In this document: positions 1 through 8,065 of the stretch, piece by piece
Layout: the number at the start of each line of letters is the position of its first letter
Numbering within the stretch: position 1 is the stretch's first letter
Source of the DNA: Pseudomonadota bacterium
Lineage (GTDB): Bacteria > Pseudomonadota > Alphaproteobacteria > Caulobacterales > Caulobacteraceae
Direction: 5' to 3'
Length of the DNA stretch: 25,045 nucleotides
Assembly (NCBI GenBank): GCA_023432855.1
Contig: JAEZEZ010000026.1
Span: 1 to 25,045 of the forward strand
The notes under the pieces: model-generated
Told to the model about the DNA's origin: nothing
Seen by the model: the letters and a program-made list of their open reading frames with translations, nothing else
The model's database searches: none
Program-made: the position numbers and the translations under genes

Positions 1-115
1 GCAAGGCGCTGGTGATGAAGCGTTGGTCGCCGCGTGCCCGTGGTCGCGTTGGCCGGATCGAGAAGCCGTTTTCGCACCTGACAATTGTCGTGCGTGAAGC
101 TGGGGAGGCCGCTTG

Positions 116-116
<1 letters not shown>
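1..116 (+). CDS. rplV: 50S ribosomal protein L22, C-terminal end (partial)
   Basis: Only the last 37 codons are present; the frame opens at base 3 and the 5' end lies outside the window. The visible end reads KRWSPRARGRVGRIEKPFSH and finishes REAGEAA-stop. This is the conserved beta-hairpin and C-terminal strand of L22, the part that lines the nascent-peptide exit tunnel. The TGA stop (114-116) shares one base with the ATG of rpsC, so the two are translationally coupled. The position directly before rpsC is the canonical S10-operon order. Confidence 0.95.
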
Positions 117-874
<758 letters not shown>

Positions 875-879
875 CCGTC

Positions 880-1311
880 ATGCTGCAACCGAAGAAAACC
901 AAGTACCGCAAGGCGTTCAAGGGCCGTATCCACGGCGCCACGAAGGGCGGCTCCGCGCTGAACTTCGGCGCCTATGGCCTCAAGGCCATGGAGCCCGAGC
1001 GGATCACCGCGCGCCAGATCGAGGCGGCCCGCCGCGCGATCACGCGTCAGATGAAGCGCCAGGGCCGCGTCTGGATCCGGATCTTCCCGGACCTGCCGGT
1101 CACCGACAAGCCGGCCGAAGTCCGCATGGGCAAGGGCAAGGGTTCTGTCGACTACTGGGCCGCGCGCGTCGCGCCGGGCCGGATCATGTTCGAGATCGAC
1201 GGCGTGCCGGACGACGTGGCCCGTGAGGCGCTGCGTCTGGGTTCGGCCAAGCTGCCGATCAGGACCAAGGTCGTGACCCGCCTCGACGCGGGCGCGGTCA
1301 TGGCGGAGTGA
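880..1311 (+). CDS. rplP: 50S ribosomal protein L16
   Basis: L16 (143 aa) organises the A-site and central-protuberance rRNA of the large subunit. It starts MLQPKKTKYRKAFKGR and carries the diagnostic block EVRMGKGKGSVDYWAARVAP around residues 79-98. The Arg of EVRMGKGKG aligns with Arg81 of E. coli L16, the residue hydroxylated by the 2-oxoglutarate oxygenase RoxA/YcfD; whether this host modifies it cannot be seen here. The gene lies five bases after rpsC in the standard order, and length is normal for alphaproteobacteria. Confidence 0.98.
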   Translation: MLQPKKTKYRKAFKGRIHGATKGGSALNFGAYGLKAMEPERITARQIEAARRAITRQMKRQGRVWIRIFPDLPVTDKPAEVRMGKGKGSVDYWAARVAPGRIMFEIDGVPDDVAREALRLGSAKLPIRTKVVTRLDAGAVMAE

Positions 1312-1316
1312 GCGCG

Positions 1317-1508
1317 ATGAAGACCGAAGAACTGCGGGGCCTGACCCCCGACCAGCTCCAGGAAGAGCTGCTGAAGCTCAAGAAGGAGCAGTTCAACCTG
1401 CGCTTCCAGGCGGCCACCGGCCAAATGGAGAAGACCCACCGGGTCGACGAGGTCCGCAAGACCATCGCGCGCATCAAGACGCTGCAGCACCAGCAGCGTC
1501 CGGCCTGA
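1317..1508 (+). CDS. rpmC: 50S ribosomal protein L29
   Basis: L29 (63 aa) is the small helical-hairpin protein near the tunnel exit that forms part of the SRP and trigger-factor docking site. The reading frame could open at a GTG at 1308, but ATG 1317 (MKTEELRGLTPDQLQEELLK) matches the family start. It also lies nine bases after GGAG (1304-1307), whereas the GTG would have no spacing from that site. The conserved segment KKEQFNLRFQAATGQMEK is present. The gene follows rplP by five bases. Confidence 0.96.
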   Translation: MKTEELRGLTPDQLQEELLKLKKEQFNLRFQAATGQMEKTHRVDEVRKTIARIKTLQHQQRPA

Positions 1509-1519
1509 GGAAGAGACAA

Positions 1520-1771
1520 ATGCCGAAGCGAATTCTTGAAGGCGTGGTCGTCTCCGACAAGGGCGACAAGACCGTCGTCGTGAAGGTCGACCGGACGATC
1601 CTGCACCCGCTTCTGAAGAAGACGGTGCGGATGTCCAAGAAGTACCACGCCCACGACGAAGCCAACTCGTACAAGGCCGGCGAGATTGCTCGCATCGTCG
1701 AGTGCGCCCCGAAGTCCAAGCTGAAGCGCTGGGAGGTCCTGCCGAAGGACGCCCAGGCCGCGGCGAAGTAA
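1520..1771 (+). CDS. rpsQ: 30S ribosomal protein S17
   Basis: S17 (83 aa) is an OB-fold primary 16S rRNA-binding protein of the 5' domain. It starts MPKRILEGVVVSDKGDKTVVV and contains RTILHPLLKKTVRMSKKYHA, the conserved loop that contacts helix 11. A strong purine-rich site (GAGGAAGAGA, about 1507-1516) precedes the ATG. Position after rpmC is canonical and length is normal. Confidence 0.97.
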   Translation: MPKRILEGVVVSDKGDKTVVVKVDRTILHPLLKKTVRMSKKYHAHDEANSYKAGEIARIVECAPKSKLKRWEVLPKDAQAAAK

Positions 1772-1787
1772 GCGAAGGATCTGAACC

Positions 1788-2156
1788 ATGATCCAGATGC
1801 AGACGAACCTGGAGGTCGCCGACAACTCGGGCGCTCGTCGGGTGATGTGCATCAAGGTGCTCGGCGGCGCTAAGCGTCGCTACGCCTCGGTCGGAGACAC
1901 CATCGTCGTGTCCGTGAAGGAAGCCATTCCCCGCGGCCGCGTGAAGAAGGGCGACGTGCTGCGCGCCATCGTCGTGCGCACGTCGAAGGACATTCACCGC
2001 AAGGACGGCTCCACCATCCGCTTCGACAAGAACGCGGCGGTGATCGTCAACAAGCAGAGCGAGCCGATCGGCACGCGGATCTTCGGCCCGGTTCCCCGCG
2101 AACTGCGCGCCAAGAACCACATGAAGATCATCTCGCTGGCTCCGGAGGTCATCTGA
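1788..2156 (+). CDS. rplN: 50S ribosomal protein L14
   Basis: L14 (122 aa) sits at the subunit interface, where it forms an intersubunit bridge and is the docking site for the RsfS silencing factor. It starts MIQMQTNLEVADNSGARRVM and ends in the family motif with FGPVPRELR and MKIISLAPEVI. In E. coli the spc operon starts with this gene. Here the 16-bp gap after rpsQ (1772-1787) leaves no room for a separate promoter, so it appears to be read through from the S10 part. Its TGA overlaps the ATG of rplX by one base. Confidence 0.98.
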   Translation: MIQMQTNLEVADNSGARRVMCIKVLGGAKRRYASVGDTIVVSVKEAIPRGRVKKGDVLRAIVVRTSKDIHRKDGSTIRFDKNAAVIVNKQSEPIGTRIFGPVPRELRAKNHMKIISLAPEVI

Positions 2157-2479
2157 TGGCCGCGAAGATCAAGAAGGGCGACAAGGTCGTCGTGCTGACG
2201 GGCAAGCGTTCGGACAAGGGCAAGCAAGGCTCGGTCCTGAAGGTCTTCCCGACGGAAAACCGCGTGCTGGTCGAGGGCATCAATATTGTCCAGCGCCACA
2301 CCAAGCCGACCCAGGCGAACCCGCAGGGCGGCATCGTGAACAAGGAAGCGCCGATCCACGTCTCCAACGTGGCGATCGTCGATCCGAAGTCCGGCGAACC
2401 CACCCGCGTGGGCTTCCGCATGGACGGGGATCGCAAGGTGCGCTTCGCGAAGAAGTCTGGCGAGGCTCTCGATGGCTGA
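2156..2479 (+). CDS. rplX: 50S ribosomal protein L24
   Basis: L24 (107 aa) is an assembly initiator for the large subunit that later lies at the tunnel exit. The KOW motif is at the N-terminus (KIKKGDKVVVLTGKRSDKGK, residues 4-23). The family block GINIVQRHTKPTQANPQGG follows. The start overlaps the rplN stop by one base. The end overlaps rplE by eight bases, so rplX and rplE are translationally coupled. Confidence 0.97.
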   Translation: MAAKIKKGDKVVVLTGKRSDKGKQGSVLKVFPTENRVLVEGINIVQRHTKPTQANPQGGIVNKEAPIHVSNVAIVDPKSGEPTRVGFRMDGDRKVRFAKKSGEALDG

Positions 2480-3035
2480 GACCGAAAAGTACGAACCGCG
2501 GCTGAAAACCATTTATCGTGAGCGCATCCGCGCGGCGATGAAGGAGCAGTTCGGCTACACCAACGAAATGCAGATCCCCAAGCTCGACAAGATTGTCGTG
2601 AACATGGGGATCGGCGAGGCGGTGGCCGACTCCAAGAAGGCCGCTGCGGCCATGAAGGACCTGGCGGCCATCACCGGCCAGAAGCCGGCGCCGACCAAGG
2701 CGCGGCTCTCGATCGCCACCTTCAAGCTGCGCGAGGGCATGGTCGTCGGTGCGAAGGTCACCCTTCGCAAGGACCGCATGTACGAGTTCCTCGACCGCCT
2801 GATCACCATCGCGCTGCCGCGCGTGAAGGACTTCCGCGGCCTGAAGCCGACGTCCTTCGACGGTCGCGGCAACTACGCCATGGGTCTGAAGGAGCACATC
2901 GTGTTCCCGGAGATCAACTACGACGAGATCGACCAGATGTGGGGCATGGACATCGTCGTCTGCACCACGGCGCGGAGCGACGATGAGGCGCGTGCGCTTC
3001 TGAAGGAGTTCCAGTTCCCGTTCACGGCCAACTGA
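2472..3035 (+). CDS. rplE: 50S ribosomal protein L5
   Basis: L5 (187 aa) binds 5S rRNA and contacts P-site tRNA. It starts MAETEKYEPRLKTIYRERI and carries IPKLDKIVVNMGIGEA (residues 35-50), ITGQKPAPTKARLSIATFKL and the C-terminal FPEINYDEIDQMWGMDI. The start lies inside the last codons of rplX, and a purine-rich site (about 2459-2464) sits within that gene. Length is normal for the family. Confidence 0.98.
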   Translation: MAETEKYEPRLKTIYRERIRAAMKEQFGYTNEMQIPKLDKIVVNMGIGEAVADSKKAAAAMKDLAAITGQKPAPTKARLSIATFKLREGMVVGAKVTLRKDRMYEFLDRLITIALPRVKDFRGLKPTSFDGRGNYAMGLKEHIVFPEINYDEIDQMWGMDIVVCTTARSDDEARALLKEFQFPFTAN

Positions 3036-3054
3036 GCGGGGGGAAAGAAACAAG

Positions 3055-3360
3055 ATGGCTAAGAAAAGCGCGGTCAACCGCAACGAGATGGTCCGCCGTC
3101 TCGTCCAGCAATACGCCGAGAAGCGCGACGCCCTGAAGGCGATCGCCAACGACGAGAACCGCTCTCTCGAGGAGCGTTTCGAAGCGCGGCTGAAGCTCGC
3201 CGAGCTTCCCCGCAACTCGTCGCCGACGCGAATCCGTAACCGGTGCGAACTCACCGGCCGGCCGCGGGCGTACTACCGCAAACTCAAGATGTCCCGGATC
3301 GCCCTGCGCGACCTGGCTTCGTCGGGGCAGATCCCCGGCATGACCAAGTCGAGCTGGTGA
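3055..3360 (+). CDS. rpsN: 30S ribosomal protein S14, zinc-independent form
   Basis: S14 (101 aa) belongs to the head of the 30S subunit near S3 and S10. It is the long C-minus type: only one cysteine is present (NRCELTG), with no CXXC pair, so it does not bind zinc. The C-terminal hallmark RPRAYYRKLKMSRIALRDLA is intact. This matters for zinc economy because no zinc-dependent S14 paralogue is seen in the window. A GGGGGGAAAG-like purine site precedes the ATG. Confidence 0.97.
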   Translation: MAKKSAVNRNEMVRRLVQQYAEKRDALKAIANDENRSLEERFEARLKLAELPRNSSPTRIRNRCELTGRPRAYYRKLKMSRIALRDLASSGQIPGMTKSSW

Positions 3361-3370
3361 GGAGGCCCGA

Positions 3371-3769
3371 ATGTCTGTGAACGATCCTCTCAGCGACCTG
3401 ATCGCGCGCATCAAGAACGCCGCCATGCGCAAGCGTTCGTCGCTGCGTACGCCGGCCTCCAAGCTGCGCCAGCGCGTCCTCGACGTGCTGCAGGACGAAG
3501 GCTACATCCGCGGCTACTCCCTGGTGGAGGAGCCCGGCGAGTTCCCGCAGTTCGAGATCGAGCTGAAGTACTTCGACGGTGAACCGGTGATCGCCGAGAT
3601 CGCCCGCGTGTCGAAGCCGGGGCGCCGCGTCTATTCGTCGATCAAGGACCTGAAGCCGGTGAAGAACGGCCTCGGGATCTCGATCCTGTCGACGCCGAAG
3701 GGCGTCATGTCCGACTCCGCCGCGCGCGACGCCAACGTCGGCGGCGAAGTGCTCTGCCGCGTCTACTAG
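3371..3769 (+). CDS. rpsH: 30S ribosomal protein S8
   Basis: S8 (132 aa) is a primary 16S rRNA binder; in E. coli it is also the translational repressor of the spc operon. It starts MSVNDPLSDLIARIKNAAMR and ends with the conserved STPKGVMSDSAARDANVGGE block that binds helix 21. GAGGAGG spans the rpsN stop (3359-3365) and serves this start. I did not find an obvious copy of the helix-21-like S8 target near rplE, so autoregulation of the E. coli kind is not shown. Confidence 0.98.
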   Translation: MSVNDPLSDLIARIKNAAMRKRSSLRTPASKLRQRVLDVLQDEGYIRGYSLVEEPGEFPQFEIELKYFDGEPVIAEIARVSKPGRRVYSSIKDLKPVKNGLGISILSTPKGVMSDSAARDANVGGEVLCRVY

Positions 3770-3788
3770 GCGAGGCGAGGGAAACAAG

Positions 3789-4322
3789 ATGTCTCGTATT
3801 GGCAAGAAACCGATCGAAATCCCGTCCGGCGTCCAGGCGACGGTCGACGGGCAGACGATCAAGGTGAAGGGGCCCAAGGGCGAACTCTCCTGGACCGTGG
3901 CCGAGGAAATCTCGATCGCCCAGGGCGACGACGGCCTGACCCTGACCCCCCGCGACGACAGCCAGCGCGCCCGCGCCATGTGGGGTCTGTCGCGTTCGCT
4001 CGTGGCCAACATGGTTGAGGGCGTCACCAAGGGCTACGAGCGCACGCTCGAGCTGGTGGGCGTCGGCTACCGCGCCGCGATGAAGGGGTCTGCCCTTTCG
4101 CTGCAGCTCGGCTTCAGCCACGACGTCGACATCCCCGCTCCGGAAGGCGTCACCTTCGCCGTGCCGAAGCAAACCGAAATCCGGATCAGCGGCATCGACA
4201 AGCAGCTTGTCGGCGAAATGGCCGCCCGCATCCGCAAGATCCGCCCGCCGGAGCCCTACAAGGGCAAGGGCGTGCGCTACGCGGGCGAACAGGTCCGCCG
4301 CAAGGAAGGCAAGAAGAAGTAA
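3789..4322 (+). CDS. rplF: 50S ribosomal protein L6
   Basis: L6 (177 aa) lies near the GTPase centre and L11 stalk base. It has the duplicated L6 fold: MSRIGKKPIEIPSGVQATVD at the N-terminus and ELVGVGYRAAMKGSALSLQL in the middle. The C-terminal family signature is PPEPYKGKGVRYAGEQVRRK. A GAGGCGAGGGAAA site precedes the ATG. The gene lies between rpsH and rplR, as in other proteobacteria. Confidence 0.98.
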   Translation: MSRIGKKPIEIPSGVQATVDGQTIKVKGPKGELSWTVAEEISIAQGDDGLTLTPRDDSQRARAMWGLSRSLVANMVEGVTKGYERTLELVGVGYRAAMKGSALSLQLGFSHDVDIPAPEGVTFAVPKQTEIRISGIDKQLVGEMAARIRKIRPPEPYKGKGVRYAGEQVRRKEGKKK

Positions 4323-4325
4323 GCC

Positions 4326-4673
4326 ATGGCGCTCTCTCCTCGCGAATCCGCCCAACGTCGCGCCCAGCGCACCCGCACCCGACTCAAGAAGTTCGGCGCG
4401 GGCCGCCCGAGGCTGTCGGTGTTCCGGTCGGACAAGAACATCTACGCGCAGATCATCGACGACTCGAAGGGCGTCACCCTGGCGGCCGCTTCGTCGCTTG
4501 GGCTGTCCAAGGGCTCGAACCGGGACGCGGCCGCCGAAGTCGGCAAGCTGATCGCCCAGCGCGCCCTCGAGGCCAAGGTCGAGGAAGTCGTCTTCGACCG
4601 CGGCGCCTATGTCTATCACGGCCGCATCAAGGCCCTGGCCGACGCCGCGCGCGAAGCCGGCCTGAAATTCTAA
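4326..4673 (+). CDS. rplR: 50S ribosomal protein L18
   Basis: L18 (115 aa) binds 5S rRNA together with L5 in the central protuberance. The basic N-terminus (RESAQRRAQRTRTRLKKF) is the 5S-binding arm. It is followed by RPRLSVFRSDKNIYAQIID and the C-terminal FDRGAYVYHGRIKALADAAR. It starts three bases after rplF with the ATG inside AAGCCATGG; the AAGGAAGGC inside the end of rplF likely serves as ribosome binding site. Confidence 0.97.
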   Translation: MALSPRESAQRRAQRTRTRLKKFGAGRPRLSVFRSDKNIYAQIIDDSKGVTLAAASSLGLSKGSNRDAAAEVGKLIAQRALEAKVEEVVFDRGAYVYHGRIKALADAAREAGLKF

Positions 4674-4683
4674 GGAAACGCTG

Positions 4684-5283
4684 ATGGCTCGTGGCAACGA
4701 ACAACGCGGCGGCGGCGATCGCCGGGACCGGCGCGACCGGAACCAGCAGGACGCTCCCGAGAGCGACATCGTCGAGAAGCTGGTGCACATCAACCGCGTC
4801 GCCGCCACCGTTAAGGGCGGTCGTCGCTTCAGCTTCGCCGCTCTCATGGTGGTGGGCGACCAGAAGGGCCGCGTCGGCTTCGGCCACGGCAAAGCCCGCG
4901 AGGTCCCCGAGGCCATCCGCAAGGCGACCGAGGAAGCCAAGAAGTCGATGATCCGCGTGCCCCTGCGCGAAAGCCGCACCCTGCACCACGACGGCAACGG
5001 CCGTTGGGGCGCGGGCAAGGTGATGGTCCGCGCGGCGCCTCCGGGCACGGGCGTCATCGCCGGCGGTCCGATGCGCGCGGTGCTGGAAACGCTCGGCGTC
5101 CAGGACGTCGTGGGCAAGTCCTCGGGCTCGTCCAACCCCTACAACATGGTGCGTGCGACCTTCGAAGCGCTGAAGGTCCAGAGCTCGCCCCGCCAGATCG
5201 CCGCCAAGCGCGGCAAGAAGGTGGGCGACATCATGGGCCGCCGCAACGACGGCGCCTCCGCACCCGACGCCATCGAGGGCTGA
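4684..5283 (+). CDS. rpsE: 30S ribosomal protein S5
   Basis: S5 (199 aa) shapes the mRNA entry channel and decoding accuracy; changes in it can give ram phenotypes and spectinomycin resistance. The S5 double-stranded RNA-binding domain starts near residue 28 (KLVHINRVAATVKGGRRFSF) and contains VGDQKGRVGFGHGKAREVPE. The C-terminal domain holds APPGTGVIAGGPMRAVLE. The first about 25 residues are an extra charged, glycine- and arginine-rich arm (NEQRGGGDRRDRRDRNQQD). That makes the protein longer than E. coli S5 (167 aa), as is common in alphaproteobacteria. Confidence 0.98.
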   Translation: MARGNEQRGGGDRRDRRDRNQQDAPESDIVEKLVHINRVAATVKGGRRFSFAALMVVGDQKGRVGFGHGKAREVPEAIRKATEEAKKSMIRVPLRESRTLHHDGNGRWGAGKVMVRAAPPGTGVIAGGPMRAVLETLGVQDVVGKSSGSSNPYNMVRATFEALKVQSSPRQIAAKRGKKVGDIMGRRNDGASAPDAIEG

Positions 5284-5285
5284 TC

Positions 5286-5468
5286 ATGGCCAAGAAGACC
5301 GTCAAGATCCGCCAGACCGGTTCGCCGATCCGGCGCAAGAACGACCAGCGCGCGACCCTCATCGGGCTCGGCCTGAACAAGCTCGGCCGCGAGGTCGAAC
5401 TCGAGGACACCCCCGCGGTCCGCGGCATGATCGCCAAGGTCCAGCACATGGTGCAGGTGGTCGACTGA
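5286..5468 (+). CDS. rpmD: 50S ribosomal protein L30
   Basis: L30 (60 aa) is the small two-domain protein that binds 23S rRNA near helix 38. The ATG at 5286 lies two bases after the rpsE stop and begins MAKKTVKIRQTGSPIRRKND. The family motif follows (RATLIGLGLNKLGREVELED, then TPAVRGMIAKVQHMV). Length matches the usual 58-62 aa. The gene is followed by a strong hairpin. Confidence 0.97.
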   Translation: MAKKTVKIRQTGSPIRRKNDQRATLIGLGLNKLGREVELEDTPAVRGMIAKVQHMVQVVD

Positions 5469-5472
5469 TCCC

Positions 5473-5498
5473 TTCGCCCCGGCTAAGGCCGGGGCGAA
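5473..5498 (+). terminator. Perfect 11-bp hairpin just after rpmD, without a U-tract
   Basis: TTCGCCCCGGC (5473-5483) and GCCGGGGCGAA (5488-5498) are perfect inverted repeats around a four-base loop TAAG, starting five bases after the rpmD stop. No run of T follows, so this is not a standard intrinsic terminator. It may act as an attenuator, as an RNase stop or as a pause between rpmD and rplO. A second small palindrome (CGGAC-CGCCG-GTCCG, 5516-5530) lies in the same gap. Confidence 0.5.
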
Positions 5499-5555
5499 TT
5501 CCATTCCAGCCGAGTCGGACCGCCGGTCCGGCGCCAGATCTCCGAGGAGAGGCAG

Positions 5556-6044
5556 ATGAAACTGAACGAACTGCGCGACAACGAAGGCGCGACAAAGGGC
5601 CGGATGCGCGTCGGCCGCGGCCCGGGCTCGGGCAAGGGCAAGACCGCCGGTCGCGGCGTGAAGGGCCAGAAGTCCCGCACCGGCGTCTCAATCGCCGGCT
5701 TCGAAGGCGGCCAGATGCCGCTGCACATGCGCATGCCCAAGCGCGGCTTCAACAACCCCGGCGCCCTGAAGCTGGCCGAGGTCAACCTCTGGCGCCTGGT
5801 CAAGGCGATCGAGGCCAAGAAGCTCGACGCCAAGCAGCCGATCGACGCCAAGGCGCTGATCGCCGCCGGCGTCATCCGCCGCGAACGTGACGGCGTCCGC
5901 CTGCTGGGCCTGGGCGAGCTGAAGCAGAAGATCGACATCACCGTCTGGTCCGCTTCCGCGTCGGCCGTGAAGGCCGTCGAGGCCGCCGGCGGCAAGGTCA
6001 CCCAGATGCGTCCGGCCAGGTCGGATGAGGCGACGGAAGCTTGA
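5556..6044 (+). CDS. rplO: 50S ribosomal protein L15
   Basis: L15 (162 aa) helps late large-subunit assembly. The long extended N-terminal arm is typical: MKLNELRDNEGATKGRMRVG, then GPGSGKGKTAGRGVKGQKSR and FEGGQMPLHMRMPKRGF. A ribosome binding site (CGAGGAGAGG) precedes the ATG by a normal distance. The 87-bp gap before it is unusually long for this cluster and holds the rpmD-distal hairpin. The stop codon lies inside another stem-loop. Confidence 0.98.
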   Translation: MKLNELRDNEGATKGRMRVGRGPGSGKGKTAGRGVKGQKSRTGVSIAGFEGGQMPLHMRMPKRGFNNPGALKLAEVNLWRLVKAIEAKKLDAKQPIDAKALIAAGVIRRERDGVRLLGLGELKQKIDITVWSASASAVKAVEAAGGKVTQMRPARSDEATEA

Positions 6045-6067
6045 GCCTCGCGCTCGAGCTTCTCGTC
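6032..6067 (+). promoter_or_regulatory. Stem-loop spanning the rplO stop codon, upstream of secY
   Basis: GACGGAAGCTTGAGC (6032-6046) pairs with GCTCGAGCTTCTCGTC (6052-6067) around a five-base loop. There are about fifteen base pairs with one G-U wobble and one bulged base. The rplO stop (6042-6044) is in the left arm. No T-run follows. The position suggests mRNA processing or partial attenuation between the ribosomal genes and secY-adk; function is inferred only. Confidence 0.4.
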
Positions 6068-6102
6068 ACCTATCTGAAGCCGGTCTCTAAACGGGGGTTC
6101 GC

Positions 6103-7458
6103 ATGGCTTCGGCCGCGGAACAGCTAGCCGCAAACATGAATTTCGGCGCCTTCGCGAAGGCGACCGAGCTGCACAAGCGCCTGTGGTTCACCCTGGGCGC
6201 GCTCATCGTCTATCGCCTCGGCACCTTCATCCCCATCCCGGGGATCAACACCGAGGCGTTCGCCGCGGCCTTCCAGGGCCAGGCCGGCGGGATGCTGAGC
6301 CTGTTCAACACCTTCTCGGGCGGCGCCGTCGAGCGGATGGCGATCTTCGCCCTCAACGTGATGCCGTACATCTCGGCCTCGATCATCGTGCAGCTGATGC
6401 AGACGATCTACGGGCCGTGGGAGAAGCTCAAGAAGGAAGGTGGCGAGCAGGGCCGCAAGCAGCTCAATCAGTACACCCGCTATCTGACGGTCGTGTTGGC
6501 GCTGGCGCAGTCCTTCGGCATCGCGGTGGGCCTGCAGAACGCCCAGGGGCTGGTGGACCAGCCGGGAATTTTCTTCCTGATGACCACGGTCGCCACCCTG
6601 ACCGGCGGCACCATGTTTCTCATGTGGCTGGGCGAACAGGTCACCAGCCGCGGCGTCGGCAACGGCGTCTCGCTGATCATCTTCGCGGGCATCGTGGCGG
6701 CCCTGCCGTCGGCCATCGGCCGCATGCTCAGCCTTACCCAGTCGGGTGAGCTGAACGCCGGCTTCGCCTTCGGCATCATCGCCCTGCTGGCTGCCGTGGT
6801 GATCTTCATCGTGTTCATGGAGCGCTCGCAGCGCCGCCTGCTGATCCAGTATCCGAAGCGCCAGGTCGGCAACCGCATGTTCGGCGGCGAAAGCTCCTTC
6901 CTGCCGCTCAAGATCAACACCGCCGGCGTCATCCCGCCGATCTTCGCCTCGTCGCTGCTGCTGCTGCCGACCACGGCCATGCAGTTCCTGTCGACGGCTG
7001 AGCTGCCCCAGTGGATGGGCTGGCTCCCGATCGTCGTGGGCTCGCTGCAGCAGGGCCAGCCGGCCTTCATGCTGCTCTACGGCTTCCTGATCATCTTCTT
7101 CTGCTTCTTCTACACCTCGGTCGTCTTCAACCCCGAGGACACGGCGGAGAACCTGCGCAAGTACGGCGGCTTCCTGCCGGGCATCCGCCCGGGCAAGCGG
7201 ACGGCGGACTACCTGGACTACGTGCTGACCCGCCTGACCACGATCGGCGCCGTCTACATCACCTTCGTCTGCCTGCTGCCCGAGTTCCTGATCGCCCAGT
7301 CCGGGGCCATGACCAGCTTCTACCTCGGCGGCACCTCGGTGCTGATCGCGGTGACGGTGACCATGGACACCGTGGCGCAGATCCAGTCGCACCTGCTGGC
7401 GCACCAGTACGAAGGCCTGATCAAGAAGTCGAAGCTGCGCGGAGGGCGCGGCCGGTGA
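6103..7458 (+). CDS. secY: Protein translocase subunit SecY
   Basis: SecY (451 aa) is the channel-forming inner-membrane subunit of SecYEG, which exports unfolded proteins and inserts membrane proteins with SecA or the ribosome. It has the expected ten membrane helices. The N-terminal block GTFIPIPGINTEAF precedes the plug region near residues 62-75, and TM2b carries MPYISASIIVQLMQ (87-100). The cytosolic C5 loop carries GFLPGIRPGKRT, where Arg362 aligns with the SecA- and ribosome-contacting Arg357 of E. coli. GGGG (6093-6098 region) precedes the ATG. The gene is followed with a four-base overlap by adk. Confidence 0.98.
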   Translation: MASAAEQLAANMNFGAFAKATELHKRLWFTLGALIVYRLGTFIPIPGINTEAFAAAFQGQAGGMLSLFNTFSGGAVERMAIFALNVMPYISASIIVQLMQTIYGPWEKLKKEGGEQGRKQLNQYTRYLTVVLALAQSFGIAVGLQNAQGLVDQPGIFFLMTTVATLTGGTMFLMWLGEQVTSRGVGNGVSLIIFAGIVAALPSAIGRMLSLTQSGELNAGFAFGIIALLAAVVIFIVFMERSQRRLLIQYPKRQVGNRMFGGESSFLPLKINTAGVIPPIFASSLLLLPTTAMQFLSTAELPQWMGWLPIVVGSLQQGQPAFMLLYGFLIIFFCFFYTSVVFNPEDTAENLRKYGGFLPGIRPGKRTADYLDYVLTRLTTIGAVYITFVCLLPEFLIAQSGAMTSFYLGGTSVLIAVTVTMDTVAQIQSHLLAHQYEGLIKKSKLRGGRGR

Positions 7459-8027
7459 ACCTGATCCTGTTCGGCCCTCCGGGCAGCGGCAAGGGCACCC
7501 AGGCCAAGCGCCTCGTGACCGGGCGCGGCATGGTCCAGCTGTCGACCGGCGACATGCTGCGCGCCGCCATCGCCGCCCGCACCGAGCTTGGCCTGCAGGT
7601 GGAGCCGATCCTGGCGGCCGGGGGCCTGGTCCCCGACGCCATCGTCATCGCCCTCATCGAGGAGCGCATGCCCGAGGCCGAGGCCGCCGGAGGCGCGATC
7701 TTCGACGGCTTCCCGCGCACCGTGGCCCAGGCCGAGGCGCTGGACGCCATGCTCGAGGCGCGCGGCCGGCGAATCGATCTGGTCGTGCGGCTGAAGGTCG
7801 ACGACGCCGAACTGCTCGAGCGCATCACCCAGCGCTTCGCCGAGCAGGGCAGGGCGGACGACAACCCCGAGACGTTCAAGACGCGGCTGGCGGCCTACAA
7901 TGGCCAGACCGCGCCGCTGCTGCCCTACTACGCAGGGCAGGGCAAACTGGTGGAAGTGGATGGCATGGGTTCGATCCCGGAAGTCGCCGAGGCGATCGAC
8001 GGGGCCCTCGAAACCATGCCGGCATAA
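7455..8027 (+). CDS. adk: Adenylate kinase, short (LID-less) form
   Basis: This enzyme (190 aa) converts ATP and AMP to two ADP in the cytosol. It starts with GTG at 7455, overlapping the secY stop in the GTGA arrangement. The P-loop FGPPGSGKGTQ is at residues 6-16, STGDMLRAAI at 30-39 and FDGFPRT at 83-89. The late arginines lie in RFAEQGRADDN (127-137) and FKTRL. The zinc-type LID insertion found in 214-aa enzymes is replaced by a short loop, as in many alphaproteobacteria. The secY-adk pair is a conserved end of spc operons. Confidence 0.97.
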   Translation: MNLILFGPPGSGKGTQAKRLVTGRGMVQLSTGDMLRAAIAARTELGLQVEPILAAGGLVPDAIVIALIEERMPEAEAAGGAIFDGFPRTVAQAEALDAMLEARGRRIDLVVRLKVDDAELLERITQRFAEQGRADDNPETFKTRLAAYNGQTAPLLPYYAGQGKLVEVDGMGSIPEVAEAIDGALETMPA

Positions 8028-8031
8028 GGAG

Positions 8032-8059
8032 TTGACGGGAGCGCGAACCCCTTTATAAA
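8032..8059 (+). promoter_or_regulatory. Probable housekeeping promoter for rpsM-rpsK-rpoA
   Basis: TTGACG (8032-8037) and TATAAA (8054-8059) are separated by 16 bases, close to the sigma-70/sigma-73 consensus of alphaproteobacteria. Transcription should begin around 8066, leaving a leader of about 95 bases before rpsM. This gives the rpsM-rpoA block its own promoter in addition to read-through from adk. Confidence 0.7.
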
Positions 8060-8065
8060 GGCGCG

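Noticed and set aside
3705..5135. 476-codon antisense open frame over rplF-rplR-rpsE
   Set aside because: It is fully antisense to three confirmed ribosomal genes, has low-complexity Arg/Asp/Ala content and no ribosome binding site. Long shadow frames are expected in GC-rich DNA.
6124..7404. 426-codon antisense open frame over secY
   Set aside because: Composition is dominated by Gln, His, Asp and Arg runs caused by reading hydrophobic codons backward; no domain is recognisable.
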